A stretch of 63,321 nucleotides of DNA. It comes from Desulfosarcinaceae bacterium (GTDB lineage: Bacteria; Desulfobacterota; Desulfobacteria; Desulfobacterales; Desulfosarcinaceae). Of the stretch, positions 9,358-18,085 are shown in pieces. Position numbers and translations under genes: made by a program. The stretch spans positions 1 through 63,321 of the forward strand of contig JASJCL010000034.1 in the NCBI GenBank assembly GCA_030066015.1. Direction: 5' to 3'. Position 1 is the first letter of the stretch. Each line of letters opens with the position of its first letter. Below the pieces are notes generated by a model that had not been told where the DNA came from, did no database searches, and saw nothing but the letters and a program-made list of their open reading frames with translations.

Positions 9358-10881
9358 ATGAGCCGAATTGTTAAGATTTCGAGATGCTACCAGCTGTACA
9401 TGACCATTTTTGTGGTCATCCTTCTTATGGGCTGCGCGGGCCAGCAATATCAGAAGCAGACGCCAGACTTTTCTGAATGGACCATGAAGGCCAAAAAAGC
9501 ACGGGGATTTTCCCCCACAGCGCGTGAACGCAAGTTGGAATTGCCGGCGGAAGACGCGGTTTCGAATCAGATGGCCGCCGATGATGCCGCCGCTTCGCGC
9601 GAGCTGCCCAACAAACGCATCACGCTCCGAATGCACGACACCGATCTGAGAGTATTGTTGAGAGCACTCGTGCGGGCCGTTGATCAGAATATCATCCTCA
9701 ACGACAGCGTGCAGGGCGTGGTCTCGCTTAACGTCAGCAAAGCTCCATGGGACCAGGTATTTACAGGGCTACTCAATACCCATGGCTTGGGGTACGAGTG
9801 GGAGGGGGATATCATTCGGGTTGTGTCGCCAGAAGACACCACCCAACGACTGAAGAATCTGGAGGCGGTCTCCCTCATCAAACAGAAGAAACGGGCCATC
9901 GAGTTGACGGAGCCACTGTTAACCCAAGTCATTCCCATTGACTACGCGGACGCCACGAATCTTAAGGAGAACCTGGAAAAATTTCTCAGCGAATCCGAAC
10001 CGGGCCAGCCGATCGGTTCGGTGTTGGTGGATGAGGGTACCAACGCCCTCATCGTGAAGGCCATGCGCAGCGACCTGAAGCAGATGTTGACCCTCATCGA
10101 GAAGCTGGACCGACCCAGCCGCCAGATCTTGATCGAAGCGCGCATTGTGGAGGCCACCCGCGAAACGGCCCGCAATCTCGGCATCCAATGGGGTGGGTTG
10201 GCCGAAGAGGGCGTTTGGATCTACCCGGGCAGCAACAGCAGCGGGGTGGTGGGACAGCCGCTCACCAACGACGGCATCGACCCCACCTCCGGTTTCGCGG
10301 TCAACTTCCCGGCTGCCCTGACCGGCGGTGCCGGCTTGAGCCTCGGCCTGGCGGTCGAGGAGGTGGGCTCTCACTTGCTGGCCGTTCAGTTGTCGGCCCT
10401 GCAGCAGGAGGGCAAGCTGAACATTCTTTCCAGTCCCTCGATTACGACCATGGACAATCAGCCGGCCGTCATCGAGAGCGGCGATGAGGTCCCGTTTCAG
10501 ACAGTGGAAGATGGCGAAGTGAACATCGAGTACAAGAAGGCCGTCCTCAGCCTTGAGGTCACACCGCATGTCATTGAAGGCCAAACGATAAAACTGGATA
10601 TCGTTACCAGCAAAGATGAGCTCGATTTTTCCAGAACCGTGGCTGGGAATCCCACCATCATCACCAGAAGAGCCGAGACCAACGTCATTCTCTACGATGG
10701 TCAGACCACCGTGATCGGTGGCCTCAACGAAGAGACCCGCAACGATACCGACAGCGGTGTGCCCGGTCTGCAGGATATCCCCTTGCTGGGATACTTGTTC
10801 AAAGGCACCAGTCGCAGCAACAGGATGGAGGATGTCCTGATCTTCATCACACCGCATATTTTGGGCGAGCGCGGTGAGTAA
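9358..10881 (+). CDS. mshL: Type IV pilus/MSHA secretin (outer-membrane channel)
   Basis: Forms the outer-membrane pore for the pilus. 507 residues with a lipoprotein signal: hydrophobic stretch then LMGC (Cys near residue 26), so it is lipid-anchored. A secretin N-terminal/STN domain follows at about 80-160 (ITLRMHDTDLRVLLRALV), an N1-type repeat at about 190-260, and the C-terminal secretin beta-barrel from about 300, with TRRAETNVILYDGQTTVIGGL and the terminal motif VPGLQDIPLLGYLF ... EDVLIFITPHIL. The short N-terminus without AMIN domains favours MshL over PilQ. Lies 36 bases after the PilP-like gene. Confidence 0.9.
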   Translation: MSRIVKISRCYQLYMTIFVVILLMGCAGQQYQKQTPDFSEWTMKAKKARGFSPTARERKLELPAEDAVSNQMAADDAAASRELPNKRITLRMHDTDLRVLLRALVRAVDQNIILNDSVQGVVSLNVSKAPWDQVFTGLLNTHGLGYEWEGDIIRVVSPEDTTQRLKNLEAVSLIKQKKRAIELTEPLLTQVIPIDYADATNLKENLEKFLSESEPGQPIGSVLVDEGTNALIVKAMRSDLKQMLTLIEKLDRPSRQILIEARIVEATRETARNLGIQWGGLAEEGVWIYPGSNSSGVVGQPLTNDGIDPTSGFAVNFPAALTGGAGLSLGLAVEEVGSHLLAVQLSALQQEGKLNILSSPSITTMDNQPAVIESGDEVPFQTVEDGEVNIEYKKAVLSLEVTPHVIEGQTIKLDIVTSKDELDFSRTVAGNPTIITRRAETNVILYDGQTTVIGGLNEETRNDTDSGVPGLQDIPLLGYLFKGTSRSNRMEDVLIFITPHILGERGE

Positions 10882-10988
10882 ACGACGGAATGGCCTTTTC
10901 TGGGAGCTATCGATCATCGCCTGCGTGATCGCAACCGATCACTTCTCTTTGCGAGCGCAAGCTTTGCGGGAGAAATAGTGGGATCGCC

Positions 10989-12839
10989 ATGGACTACTTC
11001 AGCATCCTGAAACTGGACAAGGAACCCTTTTCCAACTCTCCGGATCCCTCCTTTTTTTTTAAGTCGCAACAACATCAGGACTGTCTCCAGAAGGTCGAAC
11101 TGGCACTGCGCCTCAAGCGCGGACTCAACGTGGTAATGGGCGATGTGGGCACCGGCAAAACCACCCTGTGCCGCCAGTTGATCCGTCGCTTCCGCAATGA
11201 CGATACGGTCGATACCCATCTCATCCTCGATCCGGGATTCGACACGCCCTTGGAGTTTCTTTCGACGGTGGCCGGCATGCTGTCTGATGATAGCCTCACC
11301 GCCCAGCCAGATACTTGGCAATTGAAGGAATCGATTAAGAACCACCTGTATCATCTGGGGGTGGACCAGGGCCGCACCGTCATCCTCATCTTCGATGAGG
11401 GCCAGAAGCTTCCCGACTTCGTCATCGAACTACTGCGAGAGTTTCTCAACTACGAAACCAATACCCAGAAGCTGCTTCAAATCGCCATCTTCGCCCAGTG
11501 CGAGTTTGAAGCGGTCCTCAACACACACGCCAACTTCGCCGACCGGGTCAACCTCCTCCACCGACTCGAACCGATGAGTTTTCGAGACACCCGTGAGATG
11601 ATCCGCTTCCGACTGAAGCAATCCAGCACCAGCCCGAAACCCTTGCCCCTCTTCACCTACCCTGCCATGTGGGCCATATACCGCTTCAGCCGAGGGTATC
11701 CGCGCAAAATCATCAATCTCTGCCACCAGAGCCTGCTGGCCATGATCATCCAGAACCGCACCAAGGCGGGGTTGATGCTGGTACGTTCCTGCGTTCGACG
11801 AGCCATTAGCCATCCGGCGCGCCGAATATGGCGGCCCCTGACCACTTTTTTAGCCCTCATCCTCATCCTTGTCGTAATCGGCGCCTTGATCCCGGAACCC
11901 TATTCACCGATGTCCCATCTCTTGTCGGGCATACGGTCGCGGCCGTGGGTGTCGGTCCATCCCGTTGGCAACACGCTTTCTTCCGCCGAGATATCCGCGA
12001 AAACAGGTGGGGCGGTGCCAAGGGAAGCGACCCCACCACTCCAAGGTAACTCGGATGCATCAGACCCGGACCATGACCCTGCAGGTCCATCTGGCGTGGT
12101 CGACGCCGATGCGCCGCGCATTAAGGATGCCTCCTTCATGGAGGAACCCGAGGCCGTCGCGCCTCCGGAGCCGCTATCACCGGTCGCACTGCCACCCGAC
12201 GAAAGTGCCGCTGCGGCGACGGTCAGTGCAACGGTGGTGCCCCCCTCCCCCACTGCCATTCGCCAAATTAGGGAGGCGACTGGCAGCCAGACGTCTCAGC
12301 CGAACACCGTGCCGCCATATCCTAGTACCGCAACTGCAGCGGCCAGAACCCCAAGGGCGGGTCAGCCACTGCTGCTGGGCAGACTGCGAGTGGCGTCCGG
12401 CGACACGATTGTCCAGCTCGTTCGGCAGATTCGTGGAAACTACGATCCCGCATACGTAACGAACCTGTTGGCCCTGAATCCGCACATCAAGGATCCCGAT
12501 AGTATCGCCATCGATGACGAGATCATCTTTCCGGCGTCGCCGGTGAAGGTCAGCCCCCTGATCGATGAGATCTATTGGCTGCAGCTGGATCAAGGCCCGT
12601 CGCTCAGTCAGGCCCACCTGGCGTATCGGGCGTATCGAAACCGGGGTTTCGCCGTTCATCTGGTTCCTTTCTGGACGGCCTTGGAGGGACTGCGCTTCGT
12701 GGTGCTGGCTGCCGAAACGTTTACCTCTGAAGCGGCTGTTCTGGCGAAGATCGAAACGTTACCGGCAACGCTGGCGGCCACTTCCAGCGTTCGCAGCCAG
12801 TGGGGGCAGCGCCCCGTTTTTTTTGCATCTCCCTTTTAG
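10989..12839 (+). CDS. ExeA/MshM-type AAA ATPase with LysM and SPOR-like C-terminus
   Basis: 616 residues. The N-terminal third is an ExeA/GspA/MshM ATPase: MDYFSILKLDKEPF start, Walker A GDVGTGKTTLCRQL (about 50-63), Walker B VILIFDEGQKL (about 128-138), then a lid domain with RGYPRKIINLCHQSLL. One membrane helix lies at about 281-302. The periplasmic part has a Pro/Ala-rich linker (about 310-460), a LysM-like domain (about 465-515: VASGDTIVQLV ... ALNPHI ... DEIIFP) and an SPOR-like terminal domain (about 522-616). These would bind peptidoglycan, so the protein probably opens or marks the wall for secretin/pilus passage. Ordinary MshM is much shorter, about 280 residues. Confidence 0.85.
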   Translation: MDYFSILKLDKEPFSNSPDPSFFFKSQQHQDCLQKVELALRLKRGLNVVMGDVGTGKTTLCRQLIRRFRNDDTVDTHLILDPGFDTPLEFLSTVAGMLSDDSLTAQPDTWQLKESIKNHLYHLGVDQGRTVILIFDEGQKLPDFVIELLREFLNYETNTQKLLQIAIFAQCEFEAVLNTHANFADRVNLLHRLEPMSFRDTREMIRFRLKQSSTSPKPLPLFTYPAMWAIYRFSRGYPRKIINLCHQSLLAMIIQNRTKAGLMLVRSCVRRAISHPARRIWRPLTTFLALILILVVIGALIPEPYSPMSHLLSGIRSRPWVSVHPVGNTLSSAEISAKTGGAVPREATPPLQGNSDASDPDHDPAGPSGVVDADAPRIKDASFMEEPEAVAPPEPLSPVALPPDESAAAATVSATVVPPSPTAIRQIREATGSQTSQPNTVPPYPSTATAAARTPRAGQPLLLGRLRVASGDTIVQLVRQIRGNYDPAYVTNLLALNPHIKDPDSIAIDDEIIFPASPVKVSPLIDEIYWLQLDQGPSLSQAHLAYRAYRNRGFAVHLVPFWTALEGLRFVVLAAETFTSEAAVLAKIETLPATLAATSSVRSQWGQRPVFFASPF

Positions 12840-12902
12840 GTGGTCGTGCTTTCATGGCGATACTGCGAAACCGATTCTGCATGAACTTCATAGGACGCGA
12901 CA

Positions 12903-14618
12903 GTGCTTGAAAAAAAGAAGCTGGGCGAAATGCTCGTCGAAGCAGGCCTACTCGGTGAGGATCAACTCAAGGAAGCGGTTCTCGGGCACAAGCAGGGCAA
13001 GCTCAAACTGGGGGAGTACCTGGTGCGCGAGGGCTTGGTGAGTGGTGCCCAGATAGCCGACCTGCTTTCGAAACAGCTGAAGATAGAAAAATATCAGCCT
13101 GACCAGTATCCCCTCGATTTCACCTTGCCCAACCAGATACCGATGGAGCTGGCACATCGCTACCAGACCATCCCCCTGACAAAAAGCCGCTCATTGCTGA
13201 CCATCGCCATGACGGACCCCATGGACATCAACGCCATCGATGCCATCGAGGTGCACACCAACTGCGAGGCTGAGGTGGTGATCTGCTCCTATCAGGAGTT
13301 CAATCATCTCTTCAACAGCCTCTATGGCTCCTATTCGGAGATGGGCGGTGTCATCGAGGGTATGGAGGAGATGCAGATCGAGCGGCAGCAGGAGCTGGAG
13401 CCCGAGGAGACCATCGAGACCGATGTGGAGGTGGGCTCCCTGCTCGACATGACCGAAGAGGCGCCTGTGATCCGACTGGTCAACTCCATCTTGGCGCAGG
13501 CCGTTCGAGAAGGCGCCAGCGATGTCCACATCAGCCCGGAAAAAGACTATGTCCAGGTACGATTTCGGGTGGACGGCCGACTCCACGACGTGCCTGCGCC
13601 GCCCAAATCGATGCTGCTGTTGATTATTTCACGGCTCAAGATTTTGGCGAACATGGATATCTCCATATCGCGAATACCGCAGGATGGCCGCTTCACCCTG
13701 CGCATGGACGGCAAAGAGATCAACATTCGGGCGTCTACCCTGCCCACCATCTACGGCGAAAATCTGGTGCTGCGGTTGCTGGATACCAGCACGGGCGTAT
13801 ACTCCCTTGAAAAATTGGGGATGGCGCCCGAGGATATCGCCAAGCTTGAACCCATGATCCACAAGCCATATGGGATGATTCTGGCGACGGGGCCAACGGG
13901 AAGCGGTAAGAGCACCACCCTCTACTCCATTCTCAAGCGGATAAATCAGCCCGACATCCACATCATCACCCTTGAGGATCCGGTAGAGTACCGAATCGCC
14001 AAAATCCGTCAGATCCAGCTGAACCGGCGGGCGGGAATGACATTCGCCAACGGTTTGCGCTCCATCATGCGCCAAGATCCCGATGTGATCATGGTGGGGG
14101 AAATCCGCGATGGTGAAACCGCCGGAATCGCCGTTCAGTCGGCGCTGACAGGCCACCGCGTGCTCAGTACGGTCCACACCAACGATGCCGCCGGTGCGAT
14201 CACGCGATTCGTGGACATGGGCATCGAGCCCTTTCTCGTTTCATCGGTGATGTTGGTCACCATCGCCCAGCGGCTGGTTCGAAAGGTGTGCCCCTATTGT
14301 GCCAGACCCTACAGCCCGCCGAAGGAAGCGCTTCGCCAGTGGGGGCTAGACACGGCGCAAGGGGCCAATTTCATGCGTGGTGCCGGTTGTTTCAATTGCA
14401 TGGATATGGGATTCAAGGGCCGGACCGGCCTATATGAGGTGTTGATCATCGATGAATTCGTTCAGGAGATGATTCTGAAAAGAGCCTCGGCCCAATCGAT
14501 CACGCGTGCCGCCAGGGAGTCGGGACGCCTGACCACGCTTAAGGACGACGCCGCACGCAAGGTGTTAAGTGGGGTCACCACCCTTGACGAAGCGGCCTCG
14601 GCAGTAATGGGCCTCTAA
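12903..14618 (+). CDS. mshE: MSHA-type pilus extension ATPase (GspE/PilB family)
   Basis: Hexameric cytoplasmic motor that drives pilus extension. 571 residues with a GTG start. The N-terminal MshEN domain has two 24-residue motifs at 6-29 and 35-58 (KLGEMLVEAG..., KLGEYLVREG...) separated by 5 residues, which in this family binds cyclic di-GMP. The motor domain has Walker A GPTGSGKSTTLYSIL (about 329-343), Asp box, Walker B VIMVGEIRDGETA (about 397-409), and a CPYC ... CFNC zinc-binding tetracysteine region (about 464-500). It follows the MshM-like gene by 63 bases and precedes mshG by 41. Confidence 0.93.
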   Translation: MLEKKKLGEMLVEAGLLGEDQLKEAVLGHKQGKLKLGEYLVREGLVSGAQIADLLSKQLKIEKYQPDQYPLDFTLPNQIPMELAHRYQTIPLTKSRSLLTIAMTDPMDINAIDAIEVHTNCEAEVVICSYQEFNHLFNSLYGSYSEMGGVIEGMEEMQIERQQELEPEETIETDVEVGSLLDMTEEAPVIRLVNSILAQAVREGASDVHISPEKDYVQVRFRVDGRLHDVPAPPKSMLLLIISRLKILANMDISISRIPQDGRFTLRMDGKEINIRASTLPTIYGENLVLRLLDTSTGVYSLEKLGMAPEDIAKLEPMIHKPYGMILATGPTGSGKSTTLYSILKRINQPDIHIITLEDPVEYRIAKIRQIQLNRRAGMTFANGLRSIMRQDPDVIMVGEIRDGETAGIAVQSALTGHRVLSTVHTNDAAGAITRFVDMGIEPFLVSSVMLVTIAQRLVRKVCPYCARPYSPPKEALRQWGLDTAQGANFMRGAGCFNCMDMGFKGRTGLYEVLIIDEFVQEMILKRASAQSITRAARESGRLTTLKDDAARKVLSGVTTLDEAASAVMGL

Positions 14619-14659
14619 GCCCGCCGCATCTCGCGCATCGACACGAATAGAGGGTTATA

Positions 14660-15880
14660 ATGCCGCAATATGCATATGAGGTGATCAACGCCAATGGCAC
14701 CCATGTTAGGGGCGTATTGGAAGCGGAATCGACACAAGACGCCAATGCCGTATTGGCTTCACGGGGGTATATCCCCATTAAAGTCCGACTGCAGCACGGG
14801 GAGTCCGGGTTCCAAACCTCAGACCGTTTCCGTCAGCTCTTCATCCGGATCAAGACGCATGAGGTGATCCTGTTCACCAAGCAACTGCGAACCCTGGTGA
14901 GAGCCGGTGTGCCCGTGATGACGATCTTTCAGGCGCTGGAGAACCAAACCGAGAGTCCGGCCCTCAAGCGGATCGTTACCATCATCAGCCGGGATGTGCG
15001 GGAGGGGGCCAGCTATTTCGATGCCTTCCGCAAGCATCCCAAGGCGTTTTCACCCCTCTACTGCAGTATGATTCAGGCGGGAGAGGCCAGTGGCGCGTTG
15101 CCCAGGGTGTTGGACCGCCTCATCGAGCTCATTGAACATGAGGACACGATCCGCTCCAACATCCGATCGGCGCTGCGCTATCCCATCATTGTGACGAGTT
15201 TCTTATTTGTCGCCTTCATCATCTTGTTGACCTTCGTCGTGCCGAAATTCGTCACCATTTTGGAGCGATCCAATATGGAGCTGCCACTGCCCACACGCAT
15301 CTCCATCTTCATGTACGATGCGCTGAGCAACTATTGGGCACTCATCCTGGTGGCACTGGTGGCGGCAGGATTCGGTCTGAACGCCTACCTTCGGACCAGC
15401 CGTGGGAAGCTCGTCCGCGACAGGCTCTATCTCTCGATGCCGCTCGTCGGACCACTGCTGATCAAAGCCGCCATGAGTCGTTTTGCCAGCATCTTTTCCA
15501 TCCTACAGGCCAGTGGCGTGGCCGTCTTGGAGTGTCTGAAGATTTTGTCGGGTACAATCAACAACACCGCCATCGCCGCCGAGTTCGATCAGATCGGCGA
15601 TCGCCTCGAGGAGGGGCGGGGCATTTCGGGACCTTTGCGATCATCCGTTTATTTTCCCCCCTTGGTGATCAACATGATCGGGATCGGTGAAGAATCGGGC
15701 AATCTGGAAGATATGCTCAATGAAATTTCCGACCACTACGACGCGGAAGTGGAGTACAGCATGCAAAAGCTGTCGGAAGCGATCGGGCCGATCTTAACAC
15801 TTGCGCTGGCGGCGGTGATCGGTTTTTTTGCGCTGGCGATCTACCTACCGATGTGGAATATGTCCCAAATGGCGGGCTAA
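14660..15880 (+). CDS. mshG: Pilus inner-membrane platform protein (GspF/PilC family)
   Basis: Inner-membrane platform through which the MshE motor acts on pilin subunits. 406 residues, the normal PilC/MshG length. Two tandem T2SF domains: the first has TKQLRTLVRAGVPV and the second SRFASIFSILQASGVAVLECL, each followed by membrane helices (FLFVAFIILLTFVVPKFV near 180-200, WALILVALVAAGFGL near 230, LTLALAAVIGFFALAIYLPM at the end). The terminal LPMWNMSQMAG pattern is typical of the family. Operonic with mshE. Confidence 0.92.
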   Translation: MPQYAYEVINANGTHVRGVLEAESTQDANAVLASRGYIPIKVRLQHGESGFQTSDRFRQLFIRIKTHEVILFTKQLRTLVRAGVPVMTIFQALENQTESPALKRIVTIISRDVREGASYFDAFRKHPKAFSPLYCSMIQAGEASGALPRVLDRLIELIEHEDTIRSNIRSALRYPIIVTSFLFVAFIILLTFVVPKFVTILERSNMELPLPTRISIFMYDALSNYWALILVALVAAGFGLNAYLRTSRGKLVRDRLYLSMPLVGPLLIKAAMSRFASIFSILQASGVAVLECLKILSGTINNTAIAAEFDQIGDRLEEGRGISGPLRSSVYFPPLVINMIGIGEESGNLEDMLNEISDHYDAEVEYSMQKLSEAIGPILTLALAAVIGFFALAIYLPMWNMSQMAG

Positions 15881-15907
15881 CACCGGAATTTGGACGGCGG
15901 CGAAACG

Positions 15908-17296
15908 ATGCCCAAAAGGCCGTTTTCAATTTGGTTGCAGGAGGTGCGACGCAACCTCAACCTTTACGTGATCATCCCCATCATCTTTGCGGGCATGTCC
16001 TTTCTCTCCATGTTGATCACCTACCGCATCACCATCTATTATCCGAGCAGAGGCCTCACGCCTCACTGGCCCCTGGCCATTTGGGGCGCTGTCTTGGTGC
16101 TCTTCACATATGTCAGCGGGCTGTTGGTGGTAAAGTTTCTCATCGATCCCGTCAAGCGGTTCCTCTCCCAAACACGCCGATTGGGCGTCGTCCATCAGAT
16201 AGATGTCACCGGCGAGGGCGGCGCCGGGGACGATATCCCTGGCTTCACCAGCCTTTTCGAACAGGTCAGCGAGCTTCTCAGCAAGGTGGAAGCCCGCCAG
16301 ATGTTTCCCGAGATCATTGGCCAGAGCAATTCGATGCTGGTCGTCCTGAACCGAATCCTGAAAGTCGCCCCCACGGACGCCACGGTACTGGTGACCGGTG
16401 AAACGGGGACCGGTAAGGAATTGGTTGCCCGCAGTATCCACCGCCACAGCCATCGCAGCAGCAAACCCTTTGTCGCTCTGAATTGTGCGGCGATACCTGC
16501 AGGACTCATCGAGAGCGAGCTCTTTGGTCATGAGAAGGGCGCTTTCACGGGTGCCCACACCCGCAAAATGGGAAAGTTCGAGACCGCCAGCGGTGGAACC
16601 CTTTTTATGGACGAAATCGGCGATATGCCGATGGAGACGCAGGCAAAGCTCCTGCGGGCGTTGGAGGAGCAACAGATCGAGAGACTCGGCAGCGAAAAGC
16701 CAGTGACAGTCGATGTCCGTATCATCGCCGCCACCAACAGGGATCTGGACGAGCGGGTGAAGGATGGTCGCTTTCGCCAAGATCTCTTTTTTCGATTGAA
16801 CGTGTTTTCCATCCAGCTGCCCCCACTCAGGGCCCGCTTGGAGGACATCCCTCTTCTGGCGAACCATTTCCTTACGACAATGCCCGACAGCAGCGATAAA
16901 CGTATCCTCCCAAGCAGCCATCGCTTGCTCATGGCGCATGATTGGCCGGGCAATGTGCGAGAACTAAAAAATGCCATTGAGTCTGCTGCCGTGCTGACCG
17001 CGGACGAAATTGCGCCGGGCCACCTACCGGGCTTTCTTATTTCAGGTGTTGGGGAAAAATTGGAAGGGGGCGCTCAGAATGCTCAGGGAAGAGAGCTAAG
17101 AGATGATGATGCCGATGAGCTCAGTCTCGACGATCAGGTGCGCGCATTTGAGAAGGGCCTCATCGTCGAAGCCCTCACCGAGAGCCGTGGCGTGCAGGTG
17201 AAGGCTGCGGCACGATTGGGGATCAAGGAGCGCAGCCTCTGGCATCGCATTAAGAAGCATCAGATAGACGCCGCCGAATTCAAGCGCAGCGGCTGA
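15908..17296 (+). CDS. Membrane-anchored sigma-54-dependent transcriptional activator
   Basis: Bacterial enhancer-binding protein, about 462 residues. It lacks a receiver domain and instead begins with two membrane helices (LYVIIPIIFAGMSFLSMLI, about 18-38, and LAIWGAVLVLFTYVSGLLVV, about 56-77) and a short HAMP-like linker. The AAA+ core has Walker A GETGTGKE (about 165-172), the sigma-54 contact loop GAFTGA (about 215-220), and Walker B GGTLFMDEIGD. A Fis-type helix-turn-helix (VKAAARLGIKERSLWHRI) ends it. ATG at 15908 is preferred over TTG at 15890. Its position directly before a sigma-54 promoter and the pilin gene suggests that it controls pilin transcription in response to a membrane signal. 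Confidence 0.9.
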   Translation: MPKRPFSIWLQEVRRNLNLYVIIPIIFAGMSFLSMLITYRITIYYPSRGLTPHWPLAIWGAVLVLFTYVSGLLVVKFLIDPVKRFLSQTRRLGVVHQIDVTGEGGAGDDIPGFTSLFEQVSELLSKVEARQMFPEIIGQSNSMLVVLNRILKVAPTDATVLVTGETGTGKELVARSIHRHSHRSSKPFVALNCAAIPAGLIESELFGHEKGAFTGAHTRKMGKFETASGGTLFMDEIGDMPMETQAKLLRALEEQQIERLGSEKPVTVDVRIIAATNRDLDERVKDGRFRQDLFFRLNVFSIQLPPLRARLEDIPLLANHFLTTMPDSSDKRILPSSHRLLMAHDWPGNVRELKNAIESAAVLTADEIAPGHLPGFLISGVGEKLEGGAQNAQGRELRDDDADELSLDDQVRAFEKGLIVEALTESRGVQVKAAARLGIKERSLWHRIKKHQIDAAEFKRSG

Positions 17297-17320
17297 GATT
17301 TGCCAGAAACTATCATAATT

Positions 17321-17341
17321 TGATGTTTTTAACCTACATCA
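17321..17341. promoter_or_regulatory. Dyad, candidate activator-binding site upstream of pilin promoter
   Basis: TGATGT at 17321-17326 and ACATCA at 17336-17341 form a perfect 6-base inverted repeat around a 9-base centre, about 185 bases before the predicted pilin transcription start. This is a normal distance for an enhancer-binding protein site. It also lies just after the regulator stop codon, so a weak terminator hairpin is an alternative reading. Confidence 0.35.
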
Positions 17342-17383
17342 TTTGTAGTATGTTCCAAATTGCCCTGTTTTTTCCGTGACAAA

Positions 17384-17430
17384 ACGATGGGGATGGTTTA
17401 TTTGTCGGCCCTGAAAACACCCCCCATCGT
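17384..17430. promoter_or_regulatory. Inverted repeat upstream of pilin promoter
   Basis: ACGATGGGG at 17384-17392 and CCCCATCGT at 17422-17430 are perfect 9-base inverted copies 29 bases apart, about 85-130 bases before the predicted start. They could be paired half-sites for the neighbouring sigma-54 activator. No experimental or family consensus is known to me for this site. Confidence 0.35.
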
Positions 17431-17488
17431 CAAATTGGCCCCTTTTGGAGAGGTTTTTTGCTCTGTATCAATGTTCGGCGACAATATA

Positions 17489-17504
17489 TGGCGCAATACT
17501 TGCC
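17489..17504 (+). promoter_or_regulatory. Sigma-54 (-24/-12) promoter of the major pilin gene
   Basis: TGGCGC-AATAC-TTGCC: the invariant GG at 17490-17491 and GC at 17502-17503 are exactly 12 bases apart, and the element differs from the TGGCAC-N5-TTGCW consensus by little. The predicted start is near 17515, leaving a leader of about 55 bases to the ATG at 17571. The adjacent gene encodes a sigma-54 activator with the GAFTGA loop, which supports the call. Confidence 0.82.
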
Positions 17505-17570
17505 TAGTATTTGCGCCAGCTCTTAATCCAAATTTTACGACAACCATTCGTTACATGGGAGGGTCTGGAA

Positions 17571-18023
17571 ATGAGCGCAGTCACTACGCAGCGTGATCAC
17601 AAGAATCCAGGATGCCGTGTCTTGCGCAGGAAGGCGGAGGATGATGCTGGCTTCACCCTGGTGGAGATTATCGCTGTTTTGGTAATTTTGGGGATATTGG
17701 CCGCCGTGGCGGTGCCGCGGTACTTTGACCTTCAATCTAAGGCACGTGACAAGGCGGCCCAGGGAGCTCTTGCCGAGGCCATGGGTCGGATTACGCAGCG
17801 TTTTGGGGATCAAGTGCTCTCCGGCATCGCCTGGAGCCAAATCACTTACACAGCCGGTGACCTGGGCACCGATATGGGGGACTTTACCTTGAGCGTCCTA
17901 AGCGGCGGCGGTCAAGGCACCAGCGATATCCTCGTTGTCGCCCACGGTCGAGGTGGAACAGCCGTATCCGGCGCCATTGCCTCGCGCCGCGTACCGCGGC
18001 CAGGGTCTCCCAACGGTCCCTAA
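17571..18023 (+). CDS. mshA: Major type IV/MSHA-type pilin precursor
   Basis: Prepilin of 150 residues. A long hydrophilic leader (about 27 residues) ends in a prepilin peptidase site AG^FTLVEIIAVL, with Glu at +5 and a 20-residue hydrophobic helix, followed by AVPRYFDLQSKARDKAAQGAL. That post-helix pattern (VPRYFDLQ) is typical of MshA-like pilins. The globular part is small and glycine-rich, without an evident C-terminal disulphide pair. The start at 17571 has GGGAGG upstream; the frame is open further back but that part lacks a ribosome site and would overlap the promoter. Being the only prepilin gene with its own strong sigma-54 promoter, it is probably the major subunit. Confidence 0.85.
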   Translation: MSAVTTQRDHKNPGCRVLRRKAEDDAGFTLVEIIAVLVILGILAAVAVPRYFDLQSKARDKAAQGALAEAMGRITQRFGDQVLSGIAWSQITYTAGDLGTDMGDFTLSVLSGGGQGTSDILVVAHGRGGTAVSGAIASRRVPRPGSPNGP

Positions 18024-18044
18024 ATGATGCGTTATGCCGCCAGT

Positions 18045-18069
18045 CCCGGATAGCGATACGCTATCCGGG
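18045..18069. terminator. Bidirectional hairpin between pilin and TMTC-like gene
   Basis: A perfect 11-base-pair stem (18045-18055 with 18059-18069) closed by a 3-base loop sits 22 bases after the pilin stop and 17 bases beyond the end of the convergent gene. No U-tract follows on the plus side. It is well placed to end transcription from both sides or to stabilise the abundant pilin mRNA. Confidence 0.6.
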
Positions 18070-18085
18070 GCGGTATCTCAGTCGC

